The notes below the pieces were generated by a model. The model ran no database searches and was not told the origin of the DNA. It worked only from the letters and a program-made list of their open reading frames with translations. Position numbers and translations under genes: made by a program. From CAZSVP01 sp964637185 (GTDB lineage Bacteria; Patescibacteriota; Saccharimonadia; CAILAD01; BJGX01), in assembly GCA_964637185.1 (NCBI GenBank), contig CAZWVB010000001.1:62001-126000 (forward strand): a DNA stretch of 64,000 nucleotides, written 5' to 3'. Each line of letters opens with the position of its first letter. Position 1 is the stretch's first letter. Shown here piece by piece: positions 8,578 through 16,058 of the stretch.

Positions 8578-8628
8578 TTTTCCTCGCACTTAGGATTCAT
8601 CGGCTATATGGAGCCGTACCCGTGGTTC

Positions 8629-8652
8629 TCACCACTCGTCGCCGAAGCGCAT
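8629..8652 (-). CDS. Possible 7-residue leader peptide MRFGDEW
   Basis: This is the first start codon after the T-box terminator, with a strong AAGGAG site 6 bases upstream. It ends with Trp then TGA. It may be a leader peptide or the damaged start of a lost gene; the same frame has further stops within 50 bases, so a simple recoded stop does not restore a protein. Confidence 0.3.
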   Translation of the reverse strand: MRFGDEW

Positions 8653-8694
8653 GAGCTTCTCCTTTTTGTAGGTCCACCGAAGGGTGGAGGCTAA

Positions 8695-9008
8695 TGGGAT
8701 CAAAAAAATCCCATCCTCGATACAGATGCAAATCATCTGTAGCAAGGACGGGATTCAACAATTCCGTGGTACCACCTTGTTTGTCTATTACCCCCAAATA
8801 ATGGGTACGAAAAAAGACCACTTCGCTGACTCAGACTCCACCGACCGGTGGACGACAACAGCTAGTCTATGGTTACGGAGACTACCGAGCTATCACTTGT
8901 GCAATAGCCACCCTTTCACTAGCGTGAAGATTTGGCCCCAACCCTGCTGTCATGCGCCGAGGCGTACCGCAGGAACCAAATTTGGGTTTTGTTATTTACA
9001 AAGAACTA
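8695..9008 (-). promoter_or_regulatory. Probable T-box riboswitch
   Basis: The reverse strand carries AAGGTGGTACCACGG (about 8764-8778), matching the T-box consensus AGGGTGGNACCGCG at most positions. It is followed by CGTCCTTG, able to pair with CAAGG to form the antiterminator, and by the competing hairpin CCCGTCCTTG/CGAGGATGGG with seven T (8700-8757), an intrinsic terminator. Upstream, nested pairings ATTTGG/CCAAAT, CCTGC/GCAGG and CGCC/GGCG resemble Stem I. I could not identify the specifier codon. The TGGT of the T-box would pair with a tRNA ending ACCA. The element reads away from proS, toward the mini-ORFs and the M14-type gene. Confidence 0.72.
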
Positions 9009-9014
9009 TCGCTA

Positions 9015-9042
9015 AGTCTAGCACAACCAAGTTGGTTGTCAA
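9015..9042 (-). promoter_or_regulatory. T-box promoter overlapped by a 17-base palindrome
   Basis: On the reverse strand TTGACA (9042-9037) and TAGACT (9020-9015) are spaced by 16 bases. The spacer and part of the -35 box form a perfect palindrome, ACAACCAA-g-TTGGTTGT (9023-9039), a plausible operator. Confidence 0.6.
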
Positions 9043-9103
9043 TAGCGACCGACTGATATTTTTGTAGATTTACCAATACTCACAGCTAGGTTACAATTGT
9101 GTT

Positions 9104-10507
9104 ATGAATCAAATCTCATATTTTCTGAACAACAACAGTGCAAGCAAGAAAATCACACAGCGTAGTCAGGATTTTCCACAATGGTATCAAGATATTATTG
9201 AGGCAGCTGATTTAGCCGAGCACGGCCCTGCCAAGGGTAGCATGATTATTAAGCCCTATGGCTACGACGTTTGGGAACGCATTCAAGAGGAGCTTGGCAG
9301 TAGGATCGCCGCAGCCGGCGTACCCAATATGTATTTTCCAATATTTATACCCGAAAACCTGCTTCATCGTGAAGCCAAACATGTCGAGGGCTTTTCGCCC
9401 GAGGTGGCCGTGGTTACTCATGCTGGTGGCAAAAAGCTTGATGAACCACTAGTTGTGCGTCCGACGTCAGAAACTATCATGTACGAGAGTTTTAGCAAAT
9501 GGGTGAACAGCTACCGTGATCTGCCCCTGAAAATCAACCAATGGGCCAATGTTGTGCGTTGGGAAATGCGACCACGACTATTCTTGCGTAGCTCAGAATT
9601 TTTGTGGCAAGAAGGTCACACGGCTCATGCTACTGTCGAAGAGGCCGATCAATATGCTCGCGAGATGCTGGCTATGTATCAAGATGTGGCCGAAAACGTC
9701 ATGGCCATAGCACCAATTGCCGGTGAGAAGAGCGCGGCGGAGCGTTTTGCCGGCGCCCAAGCCACTTATACTCTCGAAGCGATGATGCAAGATGGTAAAG
9801 CGCTGCAATTTGCTACTTCACACAACCTAGGCGATAATTTTTCCAAAGCATTTGATGTGCAATACAGTGCCGAAGATGGTAGCCACAAATACGTCGGACA
9901 AACTAGCTGGGGTATGAGCACCCGCACTATCGGGGGGCTGATCATGAGCCATAGTGATGACAAAGGTCTGGTATTACCGCCAAAATTGGCACCAATCCAA
10001 GTAGTAATATTGCCAGTCCGTGCAGAGAAAGAAGTAATTCAAGCAGCTCACAAACTGGCTGAATCACTGGATGGCGTGCGAGTCTATGTAGATGAGCGCG
10101 ATGCTCGCATTGGTGAAAAGCACTTTGCTTGGGAGAAGCGCGGTGTGCCGATCCGACTCGAAATAGGCCCACGCGACATCGAAAACAAACAGGTAATAAT
10201 GGTAGCCCGCAACGATGAGGCCAAGCAACCAGTGTCATTTGACCAGCTTGGCTCCTCCATATCCAATCACCTGGCTCTGCTTCAAGATGAGCTTTTCAAA
10301 ACGTCCAAGGCTTGCTTAGTTGAGAATACCGTAGAAACTAGTGATGAGCAGGCTGCCATCAAAGCGATCGAACAAGGCAAGTTTGCCAAAGTCGACTTTG
10401 CAATTGATTCAGCCAAAGAAGCTGAGCTCAAAGCCAAACACGCTATCACTGTGCGGTGCTATACATTTGAAGATGCTGGCAAAACTATTCTTGCCAAGGC
10501 TTACTGA
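9104..10507 (+). CDS. proS: Prolyl-tRNA synthetase, archaeal/eukaryote-like type
   Basis: Charges tRNA-Pro with proline in the cytoplasm. Class II motifs are visible: motif 2 region RWEMRPRLFLRSSEFLWQEGHTAH, the RPTSET block, and motif 3 SWGMSTRTIG. The 467-residue length, absence of the bacterial editing insertion and the C-terminal extension with a final aromatic residue (KAY) place it in the archaeal-like class. TACAAT (9092-9097) ends 6 bases before the ATG, predicting a leaderless mRNA. The next gene overlaps by one base, so they are co-transcribed. Confidence 0.95.
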   Translation: MNQISYFLNNNSASKKITQRSQDFPQWYQDIIEAADLAEHGPAKGSMIIKPYGYDVWERIQEELGSRIAAAGVPNMYFPIFIPENLLHREAKHVEGFSPEVAVVTHAGGKKLDEPLVVRPTSETIMYESFSKWVNSYRDLPLKINQWANVVRWEMRPRLFLRSSEFLWQEGHTAHATVEEADQYAREMLAMYQDVAENVMAIAPIAGEKSAAERFAGAQATYTLEAMMQDGKALQFATSHNLGDNFSKAFDVQYSAEDGSHKYVGQTSWGMSTRTIGGLIMSHSDDKGLVLPPKLAPIQVVILPVRAEKEVIQAAHKLAESLDGVRVYVDERDARIGEKHFAWEKRGVPIRLEIGPRDIENKQVIMVARNDEAKQPVSFDQLGSSISNHLALLQDELFKTSKACLVENTVETSDEQAAIKAIEQGKFAKVDFAIDSAKEAELKAKHAITVRCYTFEDAGKTILAKAY

Positions 10508-10752
10508 TGTCAAAGCCTGAGCTCAAACTAGGCGTCTATCAACACTACAGCGGCAAGCGCTATTTGGTAATCGCTGAGGCTAAGCACAGCGAAACTCTTG
10601 AGCCGCTGGTAGTCTACGTGAGTCTATACGACAACCCCGAGAGCCAGGCCTGGGTACGTCCCAAGACGATGTTCTTGGAGACCGTTGTGCGAGATGGAAA
10701 GAAGCAGCCTAGGTTTAAATATCTAGGCAGTCACTTGCAATCTACCAAGTAG
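10507..10752 (+). CDS. DUF1653 family protein
   Basis: The 81-residue protein carries the DUF1653 pattern: GVYQHYSGKRY, then VVYVSLYDNPE, then VRPKTMFLETV and a C-terminal PRFKYL. The family's role is unknown. The ATG overlaps the proS stop by one base (TGATG), so translation is probably coupled to proS. Confidence 0.85.
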   Translation: MSKPELKLGVYQHYSGKRYLVIAEAKHSETLEPLVVYVSLYDNPESQAWVRPKTMFLETVVRDGKKQPRFKYLGSHLQSTK

Positions 10753-10798
10753 AATCGCATAATAACAGTTAAGCATAACAATTATATAAGGAGCAGAT

Positions 10799-11218
10799 AT
10801 GTTTAACTTCGTTATTACAAACTGGATGGGGCTGGTCGTAGCGGTAATTGCTGCCATGGCTATCGGTGCTGTCTGGTACAGCAAAATATTGTTTGGCAAG
10901 CAGTGGATGGAATACGCTAAGATCAAAGAAAAGGATATGAAAGGTGCGAGTGCGGCTAAAGCCTATGCCATCATGGTGGTAGTGTCAGCCGTGTCAGCAA
11001 TTGTATTGATGCGATTTTTGGTGATCGCCAATCCACAGGACATTGGTCAGGCACTCAAGGTGGGTGGCTGGCTGTGGCTTGGTTTTGTAGCACCATTTGT
11101 CATCAGTGCTACGGCATTCGAAAAACGACCTTGGGGGCTCGCTGTGATCTATCTCGGCAACCAGCTGGTTACTATCTTGGCAATGACGGCCATCTTGTAC
11201 TATATCAACCTAGCCTAG
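10799..11218 (+). CDS. DUF1761 family membrane protein
   Basis: The 139-residue product has four predicted membrane helices and starts with the DUF1761 pattern (GAVWYSKILFGKQWM). Function is unknown. A good ribosome site (AAGGAG) precedes the ATG, unlike the leaderless genes around it. Confidence 0.85.
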   Translation: MFNFVITNWMGLVVAVIAAMAIGAVWYSKILFGKQWMEYAKIKEKDMKGASAAKAYAIMVVVSAVSAIVLMRFLVIANPQDIGQALKVGGWLWLGFVAPFVISATAFEKRPWGLAVIYLGNQLVTILAMTAILYYINLA

Positions 11219-11276
11219 CAGTTTAAGTTTTGCCCACTACCCATTTTTGTGACTGATTTTGGGTTATTATGATGTT

Positions 11277-11540
11277 ATGACTAACTTCGCTATTGATGTA
11301 TATGAAGTGGTACGGAATATCCCACGCGGCAAGACTATGACTTACAGTGAGGTGGCTCAATCAGCGGGATACCCAGGTGCTGCTAGGGCGGTCGGTACTG
11401 CACTAAGCAAGAATTTTGATCCGGAGGTGCCTTGTCACAGGGTGGTAAGATCCGATGGCAGACCTGGTCGCTACAACAGAGGCGATGCGCACAAGATTGA
11501 GTTATTGCGCCAAGAGGGCGCTATTGTAGTATCTGCTTGA
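11277..11540 (+). CDS. O6-alkylguanine-DNA alkyltransferase, C-terminal domain only
   Basis: The PCHRVV motif keeps the alkyl-acceptor Cys, and the winged helix (YSEVAQSAGYPGAARAVGTAL) keeps the DNA-binding pattern including the Arg finger region. At 87 residues it has only the DNA-binding/active-site domain of Ogt/MGMT. The Cys argues against an alkyltransferase-like (ATL) protein, which would have Trp or Ala there. The start at 11277 lies 6 bases after TATTAT; a start 18 bases earlier is rejected. It overlaps the convergent receiver gene by 20 bases. Confidence 0.88.
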   Translation: MTNFAIDVYEVVRNIPRGKTMTYSEVAQSAGYPGAARAVGTALSKNFDPEVPCHRVVRSDGRPGRYNRGDAHKIELLRQEGAIVVSA

Positions 11541-11898
11541 TAGTGCCCACTACCTTCTCAGCAAAGCTGTCTAGGTCTGAGTACGACTTGCGCACGGCAT
11601 GAGTTACGCCATAATCCATTGCCAGCTGATTGTAGGCCTCGGTATTGGAGATAGCTACTATTTTGTCTGGCCCAAACTTGTCAAAATCAAGTACATGGAA
11701 GTAGCCATCGGGCGCAATGTAGTCTAGCAATATGGCGTCCCAACTATCAGCCGGCATAGGGTTGATCTGCGATGCCACATCGGCGGCTGTTGATATGATC
11801 GTGGTATGGGCATCAGGCCACACCTTGGTGATGTGTGATTGTAGTGCTGAGATTGCACTGGTGTTGTCTTCGAGTATCAGTATATGAGGCTCTTTCAT
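11521..11898 (-). CDS. Stand-alone response-regulator receiver domain
   Basis: The 125-residue CheY-like protein has the acidic pair E10-D11, phospho-acceptor D59 (LLDYIAPDG), S84 and K104, and no output domain. No histidine kinase is nearby. TATAAT ends 6 bases before the ATG on the reverse strand, so leaderless expression is likely. Confidence 0.85.
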   Translation of the reverse strand: MKEPHILILEDNTSAISALQSHITKVWPDAHTTIISTAADVASQINPMPADSWDAILLDYIAPDGYFHVLDFDKFGPDKIVAISNTEAYNQLAMDYGVTHAVRKSYSDLDSFAEKVVGTIKQILQ

Positions 11899-12034
11899 AA
11901 CATAATTATAGAACAGATTAGCAAAACACTTTGTACTAAAAATGTCAAAAATACTACGCTTTTTATGTCACTTATGCTTTCATGCAATAGTATAATAATT
12001 CATGGAAACTTTACAGAAGGGAGGTGAGGCAACG

Positions 12035-12199
12035 ATGAAGCGCAAGGCACTACGTCGATTTCGCCGTGTGGGCCGCAATTTGCTGCATGATCGCCAAGTA
12101 GTCGAGGACATACTCGATGAGATGGCTACCAAGTGGGCAATACGTGCGGAACGCATGCAAACCAAGGCTTTCAAAAAGCTGCACCCTAAAAATCAATAG
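12035..12199 (+). CDS. Small basic protein, function unknown
   Basis: The 54-residue product is strongly basic (MKRKALRRFRRVGRNLL) with a short acidic middle. The start at 12035 is chosen for its strong GGGAGGTG site; an upstream in-frame ATG at 12002 lies 5 bases after TATAAT and could give a 65-residue leaderless form. It may bind nucleic acid, but that rests on charge alone. Confidence 0.5.
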   Translation: MKRKALRRFRRVGRNLLHDRQVVEDILDEMATKWAIRAERMQTKAFKKLHPKNQ

Positions 12200-12241
12200 G
12201 CAAATATCAATTAACACCGAGGGAAGCGTCGTGTTGTACGA

Positions 12242-12315
12242 GATAAAAGTCTAGCAAGCGGCCGGTTTGTTTGAATGCGCAAAAAATTCAGACCGCCCGC
12301 TTGTGGTTTTTATCT
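12242..12315 (+). terminator. Long GC-rich hairpin with T tail
   Basis: CAAGCGGCCGGT pairs with ACCGCCCGCTTG with one mismatch, flanked by GATAAAA and TTTTTATC, and a T run follows. It probably terminates transcription after the small basic gene and isolates the next GC-rich unit. Confidence 0.65.
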
Positions 12316-12454
12316 CAAAATTGATAAGGCCGTGTTTTAGCGCGGTAATTTTTGGTTAGAAAGAACTTATTCTTGTGTGATTATTTGTTTTGTTGCAAAC
12401 TAGTGGCAGTTCGCAATTCTGCAACTATCCGAACCTCGACATCTGGGAGGAACT

Positions 12455-12901
12455 GTGCGGTTCTACATCGCAGGAAAAGCCCGCGGCGGTGAGGCCACCC
12501 TCACCGACATCAAGATCAAGCTCGAGTCCAAAGGGCATCGTTGTCTGTACGATTGGGCCGGAGGCGGAGTGCGAAAGCCTTACCTGGACCATCGCAATAC
12601 CAACCTCGAGCCCGCCACCATGATGCACTACGCAGCCACGCACTGTCAGGCTTTCATCTTGGTCTGGCATCCGTCGCTGCTCGGTGCCTTGATCGAGCTC
12701 GGCATGGCCTTCGGCAATATCGGCAATGACGAGCTAGCTAGTGGCAAGACCAATCGTCGAGTGTATGTACTCGAAGACCCAAGCGAGCCACTGCGTCAAT
12801 CCATCTTCTACGTCTTCCCGATCGTACGCATCTGCCACGACGACGAGGACTTGTATGCGGCGGTCGAAGCAGATTTCCCGCCGGAGGACGGCCATGGCTG
12901 A
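12455..12901 (+). CDS. GC-rich orphan: nucleoside 2-deoxyribosyltransferase-like fold
   Basis: The 148-residue protein begins with RFYIAGKARG, typical of the first strand of this Rossmann-like fold, and has ALIELGMAFG in the place of the catalytic-Glu motif (family ExG). Family members cleave N-glycosidic bonds of deoxynucleosides; here the assignment is by pattern only. The start is GTG at 12455 behind GGGAGGAACT. GC and codon use differ from xthA downstream. The next gene overlaps by 8 bases, so the two form one unit. Confidence 0.6.
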   Translation: MRFYIAGKARGGEATLTDIKIKLESKGHRCLYDWAGGGVRKPYLDHRNTNLEPATMMHYAATHCQAFILVWHPSLLGALIELGMAFGNIGNDELASGKTNRRVYVLEDPSEPLRQSIFYVFPIVRICHDDEDLYAAVEADFPPEDGHG

Positions 12902-13199
12902 GCCGGAGATAGCCTATCGCCACACTGTGTTGTTTGTGATCCATGGCAGTGTCAGCGATGTGAGCTATCAACAAGCATTGCTTCTTCTACAGGAGCTGGG
13001 TCAAGGTAATCCTGACATCTTGGAGTGGGAGATTGCCCCATCCCTCGATCGGCGCAAGGGTCGGGTCATCGGTGAGCAAGCGGTGTTTCGCAACTGGGAC
13101 GCCTATCAGCGTTTCCGCGAGTCGGCCAAGCATGTCGATGTTGGCAACTTCATGAGCTGTATATCCGACTGGTTAGTCTGGGATCGCCTCGACGAGTAG
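12894..13199 (+). CDS. GC-rich orphan: Dabb (stress-responsive A/B barrel)-like protein
   Basis: The 101-residue product resembles Dabb domains: RHTVLFVIHGSVSD at the start, a middle GEQAVFRNWDAYQRF segment and a closing SDWLVWD strand. Dabb proteins are small dimeric alpha-beta barrels of varied or unknown function. It is translationally coupled to the preceding gene and followed by a strong terminator. Confidence 0.6.
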   Translation: MAEPEIAYRHTVLFVIHGSVSDVSYQQALLLLQELGQGNPDILEWEIAPSLDRRKGRVIGEQAVFRNWDAYQRFRESAKHVDVGNFMSCISDWLVWDRLDE

Positions 13200-13217
13200 T
13201 CAACAAACAAGTTCAAC

Positions 13218-13258
13218 AACCCCTGGCGGGGCTCCCTGCCGGGGGTTCCGTCGTTTTT
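13218..13258 (+). terminator. Intrinsic terminator after the GC-rich pair
   Basis: AACCCCTGGCGGG pairs with CCTGCCGGGGGTT (allowing G-T pairs) and a run of five T follows within eight bases. Confidence 0.8.
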
Positions 13259-13285
13259 ACTTACAGATTTTGGTACAATTGCTCC

Positions 13286-14086
13286 ATGATTAACCTATTT
13301 TCCTGGAACGTAAACGGCATTCGCGCCGTTATCAAAAAAGGTGAATTCCAAAAGTTCATAAAGAAATACAGCCCAGACATACTTTGCCTGCAAGAGACTA
13401 AGGCACAGCGAGATCAAGTCGAGATCGAGCTACCTGGCTATCACGAAGCTTGGAATTCGGCTGTAAAGAAGGGATACAGTGGTACTGCAATTTTCTCCAA
13501 GGTTGAGCCAATCCAGGTGGTAAATGGTTTTCCCGATGCGATTGCTAAGAAATACAACCTAACTGATCATGCCGATCGTGATAGCAGTACCGAGGGTCGG
13601 GTAATTGCGGCCGAATTTGACAAGTTTTGGGTAGTAACAGTTTATACGCCCAACGCCAAAGACGATCTTAGCCGCATACCACTGCGGCATGAGCACTGGG
13701 ATCCGGCCTTTTTGGAATATTGCAAAAGCCTGGAAAAGACCAAGCCAGTACTGTTCTGTGGGGACTTAAATGTGGCCCACACCGAAGACGATCTAGCTCG
13801 ACCTAAGCCAAATGTCGGTAAAAAGGGATTTACTGCGGAGGAGCGCGAAGGTTTTGATAACTTTATTGATGCTGGATTTGTCGATACATTTCGCATCTTC
13901 ACCCAGGGCAATGGTCACTACAGCTGGTGGACGCACTGGGCCAATGCGCGGGCTAACAACGTGGGTTGGCGCATAGATTACTGGCTAGCCAGTAAATCAC
14001 TGGTGCCCAAGATCAAAAAGGCTGAGATCCATGCTGAACAGATGGGCAGTGATCACTGTCCAGTGTCAGTAACACTCGAAATGTAA
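13286..14086 (+). CDS. xthA: Exodeoxyribonuclease III / AP endonuclease
   Basis: A base-excision repair nuclease cutting at abasic sites. Motifs are complete: NVNGIRA, LQETKA with the metal-binding Glu, GTAIFSK, CGDLNVAH (catalytic Asp and Asn), RIDYWLAS and the terminal GSDHCPV with the catalytic His. Its 266 residues match the family. TACAAT ends 6 bases before the ATG. A diverged second copy of its last 38 codons lies at 14915-15028. Confidence 0.95.
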   Translation: MINLFSWNVNGIRAVIKKGEFQKFIKKYSPDILCLQETKAQRDQVEIELPGYHEAWNSAVKKGYSGTAIFSKVEPIQVVNGFPDAIAKKYNLTDHADRDSSTEGRVIAAEFDKFWVVTVYTPNAKDDLSRIPLRHEHWDPAFLEYCKSLEKTKPVLFCGDLNVAHTEDDLARPKPNVGKKGFTAEEREGFDNFIDAGFVDTFRIFTQGNGHYSWWTHWANARANNVGWRIDYWLASKSLVPKIKKAEIHAEQMGSDHCPVSVTLEM

Positions 14087-14428
14087 AACAATCATCTAGA
14101 TCCCAGGCGAGAGTTTTTTTACTGTTTATTTTTTTGTGGCGTAACGAGACTTCTTAATAAACATACTTCAAACAGGAGCGTTCGTAATCATGCCTGACAA
14201 AATCTATTTAAGTTTAGCTTCTACTTCGACATGGGTCACAACATTACGTGTAGCAGGCTCAATATTTTTGAGATCTAGCTTATTAACTTGTTGCTGGTTT
14301 ATATAGACAAAATGCAAATACGTACGGTAAAAATCACTTATGGATGAGCTAACGACCTTGATATTACTGATTAACAATCTATAATAAGTACAAACATAAC
14401 AGCATTAGTAATAAAGGTAAGCAAACCG
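14087..14428. other. Non-coding stretch between xthA and the secreted-protein gene
   Basis: It holds T-rich runs just after xthA (14114-14133) that could end transcription, a weak forward mini-ORF after ATG 14190, and a possible reverse ORF (14204-14377). The base composition is more AT-rich than the flanks. No repeat or RNA gene was recognised. Confidence 0.5.
14204..14377 (-). CDS. Possible small protein or 3' gene remnant
   Basis: An open frame of 57 codons from a TTG reads protein-like (for example NIEPATRNVVTHVEVEAKLK before the stop). A stop lies about 18 codons upstream of the TTG. It may be the tail of a degraded gene. No ribosome site is clear. Confidence 0.25.
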   Translation of the reverse strand: MLISNIKVVSSSISDFYRTYLHFVYINQQQVNKLDLKNIEPATRNVVTHVEVEAKLK

Positions 14429-14836
14429 ATAGCTACAAAATCCAAGAACAGAACAAATACTGCCAAATCGAGTCAACCTAGACAATTTAGATATCGTTGG
14501 TGGATGGCACTTATTTTGGTCGTGGTGGTTGCAGTTATTGGTATCGTCATCGTACGCTTTGGTCAAGCCTCTAGAGCGTACACAAATGCTTACCCTGATA
14601 CTGTCAATGGATTTACCTCGATGGCGGGTGGGATAACAATACTTAACCTTCGTTCTAGTGGCAATTGGGTACAGTCAAGCGACGTACCATATACGAGATG
14701 GTTTCCAAATACACATGTAAAACAAACTTGCGCAGACATAGTTGCTAAAGATTCTAAAAGACCATTCGCTGTAGGTACGCAGGTCGAAGTAAGAGAGTAT
14801 GCCCCGACAGGTGGCGATCTTACTTGGTGCCCATAG
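14429..14836 (+). CDS. Small secreted protein with the shared N-terminal anchor module
   Basis: The N-terminus (basic, then a 20-residue hydrophobic helix ending in IVRFGQAS) matches five other proteins in this window. The exported part is about 85 residues with two Cys and no known domain. Aligning with the paralogues puts the start at ATA 14429-14431, where they have ATG; AAAGG lies 10 bases upstream. The first ATG (14504) would fall inside the membrane helix and drop the basic head. It is either a rare ATA start or a lost start codon. Confidence 0.6.
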   Translation: MATKSKNRTNTAKSSQPRQFRYRWWMALILVVVVAVIGIVIVRFGQASRAYTNAYPDTVNGFTSMAGGITILNLRSSGNWVQSSDVPYTRWFPNTHVKQTCADIVAKDSKRPFAVGTQVEVREYAPTGGDLTWCP

Positions 14837-14914
14837 GGTAGACTAGATATTAAGTCTGATGTAATCAAAGTATAAAAAAACGAGGAAAAAATATGTTCCT
14901 ACTATACCTATCGT

Positions 14915-15028
14915 AGCTACTATTGGCTAGCTAGTAAATCATTGCTGCCCAAGATCAAGAAGGCAGAGATTATTGTTGATCAGATGGGCAGTGATCACTG
15001 TCCAGTGAGTGTGACTATAGATCTCTAA
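14915..15028 (+). pseudogene. Duplicated 3' fragment of xthA
   Basis: The sequence reads YYWLASKSLLPKIKKAEI, then DQMGSDHCPVSV and a stop. It parallels the end of xthA at 13975-14086 with about 80% base identity by eye. It lacks everything before the active-site strand, so it cannot be an enzyme. Its stop overlaps the convergent membrane gene by 4 bases. Confidence 0.85.
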
Positions 15029-15999
15029 CTTGGCTGTAGCTTGAACGCTAGGTATTTGCGGTGAATACCGCCGCCTTTCCAGGTAAATGCTTCTGTGGTG
15101 TAGTGGATAAGTGTGAGAACCACGGCAGCTGGCACAGCGTATTCTGGCGGCAGTGTGACTATAAGGAATGCTAGACCAACCGACACTACCAGACAAACTA
15201 GCCAAATAGGTAGGCTAAGCCGATTGGTGAGTTTGTACACGAGCTGATGTGCCTGTGCCTTGTTACGATTTGTATCATGGTCGATATAGAAAGTATAAGC
15301 AGTAAAATCATGTACAAGGCGAGGTAATAGAATTGCGAAGAATGGAAAACCAGTCGCAAATGCCAATGTAGTGCCTAGCACCAGTGCAGTGTTGGCTCCC
15401 AGATAGTATTTTCCAAGCTTGGATTCGAGTTTGGTAGTAAGTATCACGGCTAGAACAATACTAACCACACCACCAAGCATTATTAGGCTGTAGAGTACTC
15501 GGGGATTGAGCCAACTAGGCATGCCGGCGATAAATCCAATACTTGCCGCTACTAGAAGTGAGGTAGTCAAGAATACCCAGCCCCAGGCATCGTACAGTTT
15601 TGATGGTTGTCGGTTGAGCATCTTACCTACACCAATCTGTTGTTTACCTACATGGTAGATGGTCCAGGCGTAGAAGAATGCATAAAATCCTCCTATGCCG
15701 GTGCTCAGAAGAATAACAGCGATTAATCCGGCTACGATAGTGCCATGTATGATAAGCTTCTTGTGATAAAACCGTAAGTACTCTGGGTCGAGTAAGATCA
15801 TACTACTAGCAACAATGTGAGGCTTTTCAAATATTATACTGAGTATGAATACCTGTTGTGGTGACTGTGGTAGTTGTTGTTGGAGATTTAGGTGGAGCAA
15901 GTAGTTTGCTGCCAATATTAGTAAAAAAACAGGTACTACTAGGTAGGGTAAGAACAGCACTTTTGGGGTGATTTGGAGTTTTGCTGAAACTGCTGGCAT
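15025..15999 (-). CDS. Polytopic membrane protein with conserved-looking His/Asp motifs
   Basis: The 324-residue product has about eight membrane helices. Polar motifs next to helices stand out: EKPHIVAS, YHVGKQQ, PRLVHDF, YIDHDTNR, IHYTTEAF and GIHRKY. This spacing of His and Asp is reminiscent of membrane metalloenzymes, but I cannot assign a family. TACAAT ends 6 bases before its ATG (reverse strand), predicting a leaderless mRNA. Confidence 0.75.
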   Translation of the reverse strand: MPAVSAKLQITPKVLFLPYLVVPVFLLILAANYLLHLNLQQQLPQSPQQVFILSIIFEKPHIVASSMILLDPEYLRFYHKKLIIHGTIVAGLIAVILLSTGIGGFYAFFYAWTIYHVGKQQIGVGKMLNRQPSKLYDAWGWVFLTTSLLVAASIGFIAGMPSWLNPRVLYSLIMLGGVVSIVLAVILTTKLESKLGKYYLGANTALVLGTTLAFATGFPFFAILLPRLVHDFTAYTFYIDHDTNRNKAQAHQLVYKLTNRLSLPIWLVCLVVSVGLAFLIVTLPPEYAVPAAVVLTLIHYTTEAFTWKGGGIHRKYLAFKLQPS

Positions 16000-16058
16000 T
16001 TCTACATTGTAGCAGGACTTGAAAAACTTCGGTATTTCAGATATAATCTACTACCATT

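Noticed and set aside
8629..8652. Reassignment of UGA (as in Gracilibacteria) to extend MRFGDEW
   Set aside because: Several core genes end with TGA in this window, and reading through meets another stop soon after.
8684..9067. Forward 127-codon open frame across the T-box region
   Set aside because: It is the complement of a well-supported RNA element with promoter, T-box and terminator, and its product looks like random translation.
12741..13199. Forward 152-codon frame starting at 12741
   Set aside because: The real start at 12894 in the same frame gives a Dabb-like protein; the upstream part overlaps the deoxyribosyltransferase-like gene and reads like noise.
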